DNA from: Macrophomina tecta
Taxonomy: Eukaryota; Ascomycota; Dothideomycetes; Botryosphaeriales; Botryosphaeriaceae
DNA: 64,000 nucleotides
Assembly: GCA_024180945.1 (NCBI GenBank)
Contig: JAKSGN010000006.1
Span: 2,170,001 to 2,234,000 of the forward strand
Direction: 5' to 3'
Shown here: positions 34,781 to 46,347 of the stretch, piece by piece
Position numbering within the stretch: position 1 is the stretch's first letter
Layout: the number at the start of each line of letters is the position of its first letter
Made by a program: the position numbers and the translations under genes
The notes under the pieces: generated by a model
Databases searched by the model: none
What the model was told of the DNA's origin: nothing
What the model saw: the letters and a program-made list of their open reading frames with translations, nothing else

Positions 34781-35373
34781 CTACCGGTGCATGGTGCACT
34801 TGTTGAGCGCGGCCAGCAACTCGGGGCGGTCCTTGAGCGCTTGGGCAGCCTCGGCGTAGGTACACCACTTGCGATTCCTCTTGTGAGCCTCAGGCCACTG
34901 GTTCTCCATGCGCTCGACAGTGGCTTCGAAGAAGTGGTAGCTGGCGCGCGGGGCCTCTCGCGTGAATTGCGTCGGGCTGCGCCTCTCTTCGATTGAGCCC
35001 AGATCGTAGGTGACCTTGCATACAATGCCAGCCTCTTCCCAGGCCTCGCGGCAGGCTGCGTCTTGGGCGGTAGCTTCATCGGTCTCCCAGCCGCCCTTGG
35101 GGAGGACCCACTTGTTGTGACTGGTGGATTGGATCAGGAGGACGTAATACTTGTCGGCAGAGAGGGGGACAATGCCGGCAACGAGGCGTTCACCGTTGGT
35201 ACCGTAGCCTGCAGGGAAAAATAAAGAAAAAGTCAGCGCCGGAGCGCGCACGCGTAGAGGCGGGCATTGCGACACCCGCGCTCTTGGCGGAAAGCGGCGG
35301 GTGTCTCGTGAGGGCACTCACGCTGGTTGCTGCGGCCTGTCCGGGCCTGCATGGAAAGAGTCTGTTGGGCCAT
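34781..35373 (-). CDS. APS1: Nudix hydrolase, diphosphoinositol-polyphosphate / Ap6A type
   Basis: Cytosolic hydrolase that removes phosphate from inositol pyrophosphates and diadenosine polyphosphates (Aps1/DIPP family). Exons 35322-35373 and 34781-35208 give 159 aa. After a short polar start (MAQQTLSMQARTGRSNQR) comes AGIVPLSADKYYVLLIQSTS, then KWVLPKGGWETDEATAQDAA and CREAWEEAGIVCKV. This is the Nudix box with the RE..EE metal-binding residues; the spacing before RE is one residue longer than the textbook box, which I also associate with yeast Aps1. The later part (EAHKRNRKWCTYAEAAQALK) fits fungal orthologues. Confidence 0.93.
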
Positions 35374-36340
35374 GGTGGGCGACTGTAGGAACCCGTTCGG
35401 CGCGCGACAATGACGTCGAGACTGGCCGGTCTCGTGAGAGGGTGCTGAGGCGGGCAGAACGAGTGGACTGGGCTCGCGTGGCTCGAGATTAGGCCGGGTG
35501 GTCGAAAGAGGAAGAGGCTGAAGGCCGAGCAAACACGGACGCCGGCGGCGTTGGCGAAGGGAGGCGCGGGTGCGAGAGGGAGGAGGGAGTTAGAGAGGGG
35601 ATTGGGGCTCAGTCCCGCGGAGGACGGGGCTGAGGGAAGGTGGGTGTCCTGGGGAGGTGAAAGGAGAGAGGCATCGTGGGTAGTGTTAGTCCCTTTCGCA
35701 TCGTGCCGTGGTCTTTGACAGGGCAGGGTCCAAAAAAGTGAGATAGGCGCCAAGAAGCCATGATCTGCGAGATGCATCTCGAGCAGAATCGCCTCTCCTG
35801 TGCCCGCGCCCACGCACGCGGCCCGGAGACGGCGGCCGCAGCAGCAGTGGCAGCATCAGGCGCAAGCGCAGGCGCAGTGCACGCGTGCAGGAGCTGCAGG
35901 AAGGAGCGCAGCGCAGGTCAAGTTGCGCGCGGCAGGCAGCAGCTGGCGGCCGCGAGAGGCCAACAGGAGCGCGCAGCAGACGCAGGCGGACGGCGTCGGG
36001 TCGGGTCAGGTCCTGACTGCTGGCAGCTCCTCAGACGAGGGTTCAATCTTCCGTTGGACGTGCCTCACTGCATAACATACGTGCTGTGACGTGGGCGTGC
36101 GCAGCACCCGCCCCAGCTCCTCAGCGCGCCTCCACGCTCCGCAGCGCCGCAGTCGCTCCTTCCACCAGCTCGTCATATTGCGCTCGATTCCGCCTGTTCC
36201 CTCTGGTCCTCTGCCAACCACGCCCAAGACCCGCCCTCGCAGCGCAGCCCTCAGTCGTCTCCGATCCAGCGCCTCCCTCCGCCGGCCCACCGCTCTCTGC
36301 CGGCCGACTGCCAACCCACGCGCCCGCTTGTGCTTCCGCC
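35374..36340. other. Divergent GC-rich promoter between Nudix and ATE1 genes
   Basis: Very GC-rich, with long overlapping open frames on both strands that come from composition (runs of CAG/GCG around 35830-35990). No independent gene is supported. Confidence 0.6.
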
Positions 36341-38411
36341 ATGCAAGCCCCGGACGCGGGCGCTGGGCCCGCCTCGTTCCTAACGCCGCTCGGTGCGTCG
36401 CAATCCACTCATCCGGCAGCGTTGCAGCCCGTGCAGCTCTGTTTGGATGTCATTTCACCCCCAACCTTCCAGGGTCCCAACAGTGCCCGCGCGGGCTGCA
36501 AACCGTCGCGTCTCGCGCTGACTACGAGCAATCCAGGCTATCAGACAAGCTCATGCGGGTACTGCAAGCAAGATGATACGAGTCAGCGGACCCCCAATTC
36601 TCGTGTGTTGTCACCGAACGACGGATACCGTCTGCCCACGTCTTTGCACAATTCTCCCGCCTCGTCGTTTCCGCCTTGCGTTGGTCTGAGACGATGTCAC
36701 GTGCTTTCATTCCTCCCCAGTCCTGTCTCCACGCGCTCAGTAGCCGCACTTTGTTTGGCCTTTCGTGCTTTGCGCATCCCTGTGTTGCGTGTTGACCAGG
36801 TCTTCGATTTTGTTATTCTTTTGCTGCTTCCGCGCCCGACGCCCCGTCTTGCCGGTGCCCGAATCCGATCGAACTGACTTCTGACCGTCATGCAGGTGCG
36901 TCCTATTACGTGAAATGCAGAACCTTGGACGTTGCGCACTACCAGGCACTCATTGACCGAGGCTGGCGACGGTAGGCACACCAGTTCCACCTGCCACGTG
37001 GGATCGCAGCATACTCCTCCGCGGATTCGCTGTGCGACGGGGTATACATGAGCCCTAATCTGACTCCACTGCAGATCAGGCACTCTTCTCTACAAACCTG
37101 ATGTGCGGAGAGCATGTTGCCCGCATTACACAATTCGGTTAGTCTGCTGCGGGTACGTCGTGCAGGGAAACTCTAAGCTGACTGGTCCCCAGTCTGCCGG
37201 CCGCCTCTTTCAAGCCAACCAGGGATCAGCGGCAAGCCGTTAATCGCTGGAATCGATACGTTCTTGGTGACTCCTACCTGAACGACGCTAAAAGGCTGTA
37301 CCCTAAGACGAAAGAGTTAGGCGTGTCCTAGTCGTTCCAAGGTGTGTCCTAAGCTAACGAAGCTCCGCAGAGAGAAAGCTCGGCAGCGGAATGGCTTTGA
37401 CCTGTGTGAAGTCATACATGAGGCAGAGTACACAAATATCAAGAGGCCGCCCGAGCCTGCTCACCGCTTCGAGGTAACACTGGAGCCAGACAGCTTCACC
37501 GAAGAGAAGTTTCAACTATTTTCGAACTACCAGCAAGCTGTGCATCATGAACAGCCCCACGAAGTTACGCGGGAAGGATTTCGACGCTTCCTGTGTGACT
37601 CCCCGCTTACACGTCGCACAGCGGATGGATCTTCGACCTGTCTAGGCTCCTTCCATCAATGTTACAGATTGGATGGACGTCTCATTGCAATTGCAGTGCT
37701 TGACCTCCTTCCACATGCCGTGAGCGGAGTCTACTTCATCTACCATTCCGACTTCGAAAAATACTCTTTCGGGAAGATAAGCGCGTTGCGGGAAACTGCT
37801 CTTGCCAAGGAATTCGGCCTTCAGTTCTACTACATGGGCTACTATATCCACAACTGCGTCAAGATGCGGTATAAGGGGGACTACCATCCGCAATACGTGC
37901 TGGACCCAGAGTCATACGAGTGGAGCATGCTTGATGGCGAACTGCGCGAGCTGTTAGATGGAAACAAATATGTTTCTTTATCAAGACGGAAGAAGCAGGA
38001 AGCGCAGGTTCCTGCCTGTGGAGGGGATGCCGCCATGCAGGACGTAGGTTTGACTCCTGATATCGAGGGCAAATATCTCGATTCACCATCGATCGCTGTC
38101 TCTGCCGTGGACGAGGGGCTGTCGCTTCTGGAATTGGGCGTCCCAGGTGTGATGAGGCCGGAAGAGCTTGTGGAACAGGTGAATCTTGACAGAATCAAGA
38201 TCGCCATTCCGAGAGCTGGGCTAATCGTAAACATGGAGGTAAGTGGAACCTTTGGCTTACCGATTTACACATCATTTACGTGTATCAGGATCTGGTCACA
38301 TGGGACAAGGGAGCAGTCACCGACAAGGGCTCTCTCAAAGGGTATATCGCGGAAATGGCTGCTTGTGTCGGCCCGGAAGTCGCAAGAGAGATGGTGGTCC
38401 AATTGAATTAA
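36341..38411 (+). CDS. ATE1: Arginyl-tRNA--protein transferase
   Basis: Transfers arginine from Arg-tRNA to N-terminal Asp/Glu (and oxidised Cys) of proteins, creating N-degrons for ubiquitin ligases. Seven exons: 36341-36392, 36537-36602, 36896-36971, 37075-37137, 37193-37315, 37371-38238 and 38289-38411, giving 456 aa in one frame. The N-terminal domain has the catalytic cysteine pairs: SSCGYCKQDD across exon 2 and RRACCPHYTIRLPAASF across exons 4-5. Then come RWNRYVLGDSYLNDAKRLYP and RPPEPAHRFEVTLEPDSFTE, then the acyltransferase fold GSFHQCYRLDGRLIAIAVLD, GVYFIYHSDFEKYSFGKISA and YYMGYYIHNCVKMRYKGDYH. Start ATG 36341 (MQAPDAGAGPASFLTPLG) matches family starts. Confidence 0.95.
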
Positions 38412-39021
38412 ACTTGCCGCAACTCGGTTTTCTGGTTACCCGGTGATAATGTCTTGAAGATCGGTAAATAGAGTAGATAAAAGACAAGAGATGAAAGACC
38501 AGACCACACGTCATCCCCAGATCTCCGCTTTGTTGCCGGCCGGTTTGATCGCAAAGAAATCTGGCCAGGTTAGATCCGGGCCACTACCACAATGACCATA
38601 ACCGGAAGGAATAATCACATTGAAGAGTTATTGGGGGTGCGCAGGATTCAGCAAGGAGGCAGACGAATCTAGGGCGCCACACCGAGGAGGCAGGTTCGAA
38701 AGTACCGCGTGTATCATCTGCTAAACTGAGACTGCCACGAGTGACGAGCGCAGCAAGAAGATTCCGCTTACCAAACAAACATTGCGCCAGGGCAGTCTCA
38801 AACCACTTATGCTGGTGTCCTCCCCAGCGATCTTGGCGAAACCATCGATTATGAGATCACTGAGTCCCCTCTGCATCAAGCATTACGCCAGGTGTCATCT
38901 CGTGCTGGCCACACCTTGCTCACTCAGAGGCACACGACTTCCAATGAGAACACGCAGGTTGAAGAGGTATTGCATAGCAAGAGAATGACTTATCCGCAGA
39001 TGCCACCGAAATGGGCTGACG
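38412..39021. other. ATE1 3' flank, possible 5' part of the UIM gene
   Basis: A plus-strand frame from about 38790 to 39105 (GETIDYEITESPLHQALRQV) is open and may belong to the following UIM gene in another phase. No clear intron joins them. Confidence 0.35.
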
Positions 39022-39576
39022 GTGGGGCGATCCAGGAAAAAGCGCACGGTGCCTCTCCGCCAGCAGTCTGCCCCGCCAATTCTAAGCCATTCCAGCGCCA
39101 GCGCTGATGCGGTCTCGACGACGCAGAGAAGCCAAGGCCGGTCCACGAGATGCATGGCGAACCACCTGGTCGCCGGGTGCCAAGCCAGCGGCGGTTCTGA
39201 CCTTGACGCCAACTATGAAGACGAAGTGGTGAAAGCTCCGCGGCGCAGCAAGTTAGACGAGAAGAAGAAGCCTAACCCAGGCCGCTGCGACCAAGGAGAA
39301 GCCAGTTTTCAGAGAGCATTGAAACTGAGTGAGAGCGAAGTTCGGATGCGAGGCAGAGTCGATGAGGAGCTTCAAATGGCTCTGGAGATAAGCAGGCTCG
39401 AGCAGGACGGCAGCGAGGACTTCTACGACCTTGATCATTTTGGAGAGACATCGGCAATGGGTACGATAAGGAATGCACAGAGCAATGCCGTGGCGCGTGG
39501 CCTCCTGCCTGATTGGGAAATGCCTGAGTGGGACGAGCCGTCGTCGTTGGAGCCGCCGCCGCCTTATGTGCCGTAG
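39022..39576 (+). CDS. Hypothetical protein with two ubiquitin-interacting motifs and a C-terminal PPxY
   Basis: Open frame of 184 aa on the same strand as ATE1, 610 bp downstream. The N-terminal third is Ser/Gln/Arg-rich and may not be native: the true start could lie in an upstream exon. The last 100 residues are distinctive: EASFQRALKLSESEVRMRGR and DEELQMALEISRLEQDGSED each fit a ubiquitin-interacting motif (acidic, x3, A-L-x-x-S). The protein ends EPPPPYVP, a PPxY motif of the kind bound by WW domains of Nedd4/Rsp5 ubiquitin ligases. Such a layout is seen in ubiquitin adaptors. I cannot name the family. Confidence 0.6.
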   Translation: MGRSRKKRTVPLRQQSAPPILSHSSASADAVSTTQRSQGRSTRCMANHLVAGCQASGGSDLDANYEDEVVKAPRRSKLDEKKKPNPGRCDQGEASFQRALKLSESEVRMRGRVDEELQMALEISRLEQDGSEDFYDLDHFGETSAMGTIRNAQSNAVARGLLPDWEMPEWDEPSSLEPPPPYVP

Positions 39577-40697
39577 CTCCAGGGCTTTGGCGATGGGGGA
39601 GTGCGGGTGAAAGCGGCTGCAGGTTTCCTCCTTGGGTTGTATGTTAATTACGAGGTGTTGGCGAATCATTCAGAGGCGTAAATTGAAAGCAGCGGGTCTA
39701 ATTGGTCTGATGTCTGCAGCTATAGGCACAGGCATGGTTTAGCTTGAGCAACGATCAGGGTCTGGATAGGGAAAATTTTTTTGATTGCGGAATGGACCTG
39801 ACGTTACCCCAGCTTCTCCACAGTTTCATCACTCGCTTGTACATTGCACATGCTGGACCTTCAGCGGTCGAGTTACAAGCAATACATCGTGTGTTCTTGC
39901 GTGTGTAGCTGAGGCATTCGCCCGGATGCGGATGCCAACAAACACTAGGGCATTTACTTCCAGACGAATGCTTCGACTTTCACGTGTCTGTTGTTGCGCT
40001 TGCTATTTCAACAAGACGAGGGGCTCCAATTGGAGGCTTTCCATGTACGACGGAGCAAGGCGGAACTGTCCGTATCGGAATAGGATTTACTTACGATAGT
40101 GCTGGACGATGGCGACGTCAAAATGCTGTGCGGCGGAAGAGTCATCCAAGGGGAGGCGGGTCGAGGTGACTGATCGTCAGTCGAGTGAGTCAAAGTCGCT
40201 TGATGGAGGGAGAGGGCGCGACAAGGGGTACGAATAATTTTTTTTTTTTCCAGTTTCCTGGGGTTATGACGTGGGACGAAGCGAGGATGGGCGGCGGACA
40301 CGTGCATGGCGGCAAAAATTCTTTCAGCATTCTCTGAGCAGCGTTAGGCGGACCTTCAATCACCAGCGCGGTTTCTATGCAACACAAATTGCAATCCCGA
40401 AACATCCGTGGTACTGACGAACTAATTGAGCGCCTGGAATTGGGGCCAGCAAATCGTGGGCGGCTTATTTGTCTCCTCCCTCCAGTGTCCCCGCACAGTC
40501 AGGGCGGCCGATCTCGGGGCTCGGCTGTTTGGAGTCTTGGTGCCTTTTGGGCCGTGCGTTTTCGAGAGCTGGGTGCGGTGCAGTGGCCTTCTTTTCTTCT
40601 CAAGAACAGTCATCCTCCGCTGGGAAAAACTTCATAAACCCTCCTACCGCCGCCCATCCCTCACCTCCACAACATACTCGCACCTCTCCCCTCCAAC
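39577..40697. other. Promoter region of homocitrate synthase
   Basis: Spacer of 1.1 kb with a T run at about 40239-40250 and a pyrimidine-rich stretch just before the start codon (40625-40695). No separate gene is seen. Confidence 0.6.
40186..40192 (+). promoter_or_regulatory. Putative Gcn4/CPC1-type site TGAGTCA
   Basis: Exact TGASTCA consensus of the general amino-acid control activator (Gcn4 in yeast, CPC-1/CpcA in moulds), 506 bp upstream of the homocitrate synthase ATG. The gene is a plausible target, but a 7-bp match can occur by chance. Confidence 0.4.
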
Positions 40698-42445
40698 ATG
40701 TGCCCGACTCCTGACGTTCCGGCCACCAACGGCCACTCCAACGGTGTGAATGGCCAGAGCAATGGCGGCGAAGGTGCGCTCCATGTCGCCATTTTCGATT
40801 GGGCTACGGGCTAACTCTCTTCGCAGCGCACCCAGGCTACACTGGCATTACCGTACGCCCAACCACTCGTGCGCCCGCCCGCTGCGACATCATTTCTGAC
40901 TAGCGACAGACAAATCAGAACCCTCACCCGCGCTCGAATCCCTACCAGCCCGTTGGCGACTTCCTCAGCAATGTCTCGCGCTTCAAGATCATTGAGAGCA
41001 CCTTGAGAGAAGGCGAGCAGTTCGCCAACGCCTTCTTTGATACTGAGACCAAGATCAAGATCGCCAAGGCTCTCGACGACTTCGGTGTCGACTACATTGA
41101 GCTGACCTCGCCCGCTGCCTCGGAGCAGTCTCGCCGCGACTGCGAGGCGATCTGCAAGCTCGGCCTCAAGGTCAGACCGAAACACTCCGGGAAAGGCCAC
41201 CACGGGACTCAGAACTAACGCGCACAAATCAGGCCAAGATCCTTACCCACGTTCGCTGCCACATGGACGATGCAAGAATCGCCGTCGAGACTGGTGTCGA
41301 TGGCGTCGATGTCGTCATTGGTACCTCCTCGTACCTGAGAGAGCACTCCCACGGCAAGGACATGACCTACATCAAGAACGTGAGTACCACGGAAAGTGTC
41401 GAGTCAATTTGCGCCTAACAGGATTTAGACTGCTATCGAGGTCATCAACTTCGTCAAGTCCAAGGGTCTTGAGATTCGTTTTTCGTCTGAGGACTCTTTC
41501 CGTTCCGATCTCGTCGATCTCCTTTCAATCTACAGTGCCGTCGACAAGGTTGGCGTCAACCGCGTTGGTATTGCCGACACCGTCGGTTGTGCTACTCCTC
41601 GCCAGGTCTACGACCTTGTTAGGACTCTCCGCGGAGTTGTCAGCTGCGACATCGAGACTCACTTCCACAACGATACCGGCTGCGCTATTGGTAAGATATT
41701 TTCTTTTTCGAGCTGTTCCGACGTTTAACTGCGACTAATTTCATTCGTAGCCAATGCCTACTGCGCTCTCGAGGCCGGTGCCACCCATATCGACACCTCC
41801 GTGATTGGTATCGGTGAGCGTAACGGTATCACCCCTCTCGGCGGTCTCATGGCCCGTATGATCGTCGCCGATCACGACTACGTCACCTCGAAGTACAAGT
41901 TGCACAAGCTCAAGGAGATCGAGGATATGGTTGCTGAGGCTGTTGAGATCAACATCCCATTCAACAACTACATCACCGGTTTCTGCGCTTTCACTCACAA
42001 GGCCGGTATCCACGCCAAGGCTATTCTTAACAACCCCAGCACCTACGAGATCATCAACCCTGCGGATTTCGGCATGAGCCGCTATGTCCACTTCGCCTCA
42101 AGGCTGACGGGCTGGAACGCCATCAAGAGCCGTGTTGAGCAGCTTGGCTTGGAGATGAGTGATGCTCAGATCAAGATCGTCACCCAGAAGATCAAGGCTC
42201 TTGCCGATGTTAGGCCTATTGCCATTGACGACGCAGACTCGATCATCCGTACTTTCCACCTTAACCTGCACTCTAAGGAAGAGCAGCCCCTGCTGCCCAA
42301 CATGACTGCCGAGGAGCAGGCCAAATTCGAGCAGGCTGAGAAGGAGCTCGCTGGCGAGAAGGAGAAGAGGGCCCTGGAGGCCACGGCTGATGCGGAGGCT
42401 GAGGTCCCTGCGGCCAAGAAGACCAAGACTGAGGTTGTTGCTTAA
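40698..42445 (+). CDS. LYS20: Homocitrate synthase, first step of the alpha-aminoadipate lysine pathway
   Basis: Condenses acetyl-CoA with 2-oxoglutarate to homocitrate; inhibited by lysine in fungi. Six exons: 40698-40773, 40827-40852 (26-nt microexon), 40910-41170, 41233-41379, 41429-41690 and 41751-42445, giving 488 aa. The TIM-barrel domain starts [20 protein letters not shown] (the LRxGEQ motif), then [60 protein letters not shown] with the metal-binding His-x-His, and [21 protein letters not shown]-terminal to it are [20 protein letters not shown] and [20 protein letters not shown]. The tail [12 protein letters not shown] is basic and could direct nuclear location, as reported for yeast Lys20/21. 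Confidence 0.97.
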
Positions 42446-45400
42446 GTGCAAAAGCACAAGGAGGCAACGGCCCGGGGCCGCTCAAAAGTGCTAATGGGAG
42501 TCACGGGTTACGAAAGGAAAAAGATGAAGTCCGATGAAACCGGATCAGCGGGAGAATCTCACGATGATTTTGTTGGCTTGCCGATAGAACACGTGGAGAG
42601 AAAGCGAAAAAAAAAGGCAGTGGACAGCATAGACACGGAAGGACTGAACAACAATTTCCTGACATCATTCCTATCTTATTGGGGCGATATTTGGAGTTTC
42701 TTATTACATTCTTTGGTTTGGGTTGTATACCTGAGTTTGAATCTTTTATGTATATATCTCTCCCCGCACTTTCCAACCACGTAACGATTGATGGTGGTTG
42801 CAAGTACGTACGCTAACAAAAAATCGGTACAAGGAAAAGCGAATGGGTTCTATGATATCAAATCTGTTCCGGCTATCGGACTGTGACGAGCCAGCTATGT
42901 GGCACACTTGGCTTGGTGACAAGAGGCTGAGCCTCGATCCTTCTTGGCCTCCGTGCGGGTGATAAAATTCCGCGCATTGCAAAACGACTTCCCCTGCCCA
43001 ATGGCCAATGATGCGTGGGAGGTAGGAGCATTCATCCGCGCGTAAATGCTAGTACTTTCTCTACGGATTTATATCCGGACGAATGCTTCGGCCCGCCACG
43101 GACAGGTGTTGACTATGGTACGGCGTTTGTTGCTCACAGGTAGGTTTTGCAGAGCATGGGATACTGTCAATCGCGTGGGCTGTTCTGGTCTTGTGCTATA
43201 CCAGCACTAGCGGGCAGGAAATACCATTAAAATATTTGCGACAGCCACCCAGACATGCAGGCAGAATCGGAGCATTGGCCCAGAATTGTACCCTACACCG
43301 ACCGTTAGTTGGATGCTCACCACTCCGCCAATATATTTGTACTTACTTCGAGTTCTTCTTTACTTTCAAGACGCCCCGTGATATACATGACCAAAAGCTA
43401 AGGTGCTTTCCAGTTCCTTACAAGTAGGCCGAAGGATGGGCTGGTGCAGCACGTGCGATACACCGCGCTACTGAACTGGGTAGATGCGTGGATGTGCCAG
43501 GCTTCCGACAACGCACCATCAGTTTGCTATGTGAGCTCTAACTCGACGCGGATACCCCGGCCTTTCAAACTGGCAAACACGCCCGAACGACCCTTAACCG
43601 TGTTTCCTCATGGCGAGACATATACATGATAAGCAAAAGCATGGGTTGAATGAATTCCACGCGTTGGTTGGGGCTATCTTTCGCGGAAGGAGTATTGACT
43701 GTGAAACATGAAAATGATGGTAAGAAGAATTAGTGCATGGCTACTGGACCGCACAGCCATACTTAACCCAAGGAAGTCCGGCTATCAAGGAATGGGGTTC
43801 GTAAACCAGGCTGGCACGTCCAGACCGCAGCAGCTCCTCCTGACTGCTAGCAACAGATGTCGTAGAACTTATGTAGCGGCGACATGGTGGTGTGTGTGCG
43901 ATCCTGTAAGCACCGCGGGCACCCAGCACCTCGGTGCCCGCCTTCCTTTCCTCGCGCACGGCAAATTCGTGCTGCCTCAGGCACAAGTCACAGCTAGCCG
44001 ACAAGACTTCTTTGGCATCATGCGAAGCTGCTTGCAAGCTTTTCCGTCCAAGGCCGACACGACATTCATCAACAATTCCTCGGGCAGAGCGGTCAAGCGG
44101 TCCGGAGGATCGGGCAGGTGGAGCAACGGATCACGCACAGTGGCGCTCATACCAGGCGCACGTAAGCCATGGTGCGGGACTCGTGCGTCGTTGAGGTTTT
44201 TGAGCGTGGTGGAAGGGGAACAGCGCATAACGATGGTGGTTGTGTGGTAGTCCTGCACAGCAGCCTGGCGGCGATCCGTAGATCTCCCGCGCTGACACTC
44301 TAAGTACCGAATCAAGGCAGTTAAGCGAGCACCGCCCTTGATCGTCAGGTACGCCTCATCAGCGCGCTCCAAAGCGCACGATCACAGAAGCTTCGCTGTG
44401 TTTCATAAAGACTTCTCTGCCCTTTGACTTCTTCATCGCTGTTCTTGTGTCACCATTTTTTTAAGGGCCCTTTGAGTCCTCGATAACAATCACGGTTCTC
44501 AATGTGGCTGACGCAAACACTCATCCGCTAACGAGAATAGATGGCCGCAGCAGCAATCAATCCAACGCTGCGCATGTACATCTGGAAGCCTTGGTCAGCA
44601 CACAGCAGCTTCGCCACACGTCTGACTCGTCCAGGCCCGACAGCGGCACAGATGCAAATCGCCCGTGCAGCGCATCTGTACGCATCCGAGAAGGCTTCCG
44701 TAATTCCCTTCTTTCTCTTCTCCTCGTCAGCGGTACAGGCCGTTCAGCCCATACGGCAAAGCAACAATCGAAACGGCCCGCACCAATCTGTGCAAAACGC
44801 TGGATACGTTCGCATCCGGCCGCCATCCCACTATCTGTCACTCCGAGGCCCACTCCGTCTCGCATCGCACAGTCGACAGCAGCCATCCGCGACGGCACTA
44901 TCCGTCGACCCTCGAACGACGAGCGAAAACCTAAAAAATTTAGCGCCGACCAATCCGCTCTGAACGCTATCCCCTCAACGAACTAACGCAAATCATGACT
45001 ACAAACCCCTCATCTCCTCGCGGACGTTCGAGGAGATCGGGGGCCCGGTGGGGCACGAACGGACGGATCACTTTGGACCAGCGTAGGTCCGTTGCGCCCT
45101 GCCAGCAGCAGGAAGCGGTTCGGCCAGGCCGGCGGGTTTAGTTTACCGAGCAGAGGCTCTAGAAGTCGCACTAAATGCCTGCCTCCGCCTCTCCGTTTCA
45201 CATAGTCTTGCCGTCCGGCTGTAATCCTTCTCCATCTTCTCCGCTCAAAAGTGAGTTGATACTTTCGCCGATGCGGCGTGGTGGCGTTGTCTGGTCTGCC
45301 ACGGTGTGCCCGTTGGACTATCTGCTCCATCCCCACCAAATGTTGACGAGGGTGGCGTGGTGGTTCCCCTTTCTTCCCGTATTTCGACGTTTGCAGTGTT

Positions 45401-46347
45401 ATATGAAGTGCTTCCGCGACAGGTAACCCGACCGGAGGATTGTGGTGGGTGCAACTTAGTCGCAGCCACTCTTTGCAATGGGAACGTGGTGGGATCCGTG
45501 GTCAAAATGCCAGGCTGACTGACTGGCTGCCTACCAGTGTCAGGCCCTTGTTGGGTTAGAGCAGTCAAGCAGTGCACCATCCAAATTCAACTATTGATTG
45601 AGTAAAATTTGTACGCTGCGAATCAATGACGTTACCTGTCCACTAACGTCCTGGCTTGATCTCAACGGATCTGCACTTGAACACCGTCCTGTTTTGTTCC
45701 GGTCCAGCGGCTATTTAGATTGATTACGAAGGAAAGATTAGAGGGGAATATCAACAGAAGAGAATTGAACGCAGGGCGCTTTCGTTTTGCCATGTCTCTG
45801 GACGCTCCAACCCCTGAAGAGATACGCCAAGAACCGCTTTCAAACATCATGCCAAAGAATGTGTATGGATAAGAACGACAGACCACTTGTCGACGGAGAT
45901 ACCAAGTTGACTGCCCTCAAAAAGACCCTGCGCACAGCCCACGCAATCCTAGTCGCTTAGTATACCTCGCTGTAACGTTCTCGGTATGTTTAAAGTACTC
46001 GTAAAATCGCCGTCATAGACCGGTCATTCGTCCACTGAATTATCTACCACTGACTTTGACGCACCAATGTGAGCGGCGCAACATTAAGCAGGTTGTCCTC
46101 GGGAATATGTGGCCGCTGCACATCCTTGTGGTTACACAGACCAGAGGTCGGATACGGAGCTGATTAACTTCCAAGTGCGGACGTTATTTCCTGTAAGCTT
46201 GGGTTCTGCTGATTGGTTGGCGGGAGTGATTTCTGTTGCAGCGCGGTGTGTTCCTCTGTTGGACATCCGGTTTTTCATCCACGAATATCGCCTAACGGAC
46301 GTGAGGGTACTCTTGTGTCCGCGGCCATGCTCGAGCAAACCTCGGTC
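42446..46347. other. Gene-poor spacer
   Basis: About 3.9 kb between homocitrate synthase and the bHLH gene, both of whose 3' ends face it. Short frames only. The three overlapping frames at 44504-44986 have no domain. A hairpin-capable palindrome lies at 45012-45037. No gene or RNA gene is supported. Confidence 0.5.
45012..45037. repeat. Perfect 9-bp inverted repeat with 8-nt loop
   Basis: Left arm ATCTCCTCG (45012-45020), loop CGGACGTT, right arm CGAGGAGAT (45029-45037). Could form a stem-loop. No T tract follows and no gene is adjacent, so no role is assigned. Confidence 0.6.

Noticed and set aside
36086..36877. 263-codon plus-strand frame over the start of ATE1
   Set aside because: It reads through ATE1 introns. 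The spliced model gives the conserved ATE1 N-terminus and a single 456-aa frame.
44504..44986. Three overlapping frames of 113-160 codons on both strands
   Set aside because: None has a domain. Coexisting open frames on both strands indicate composition.
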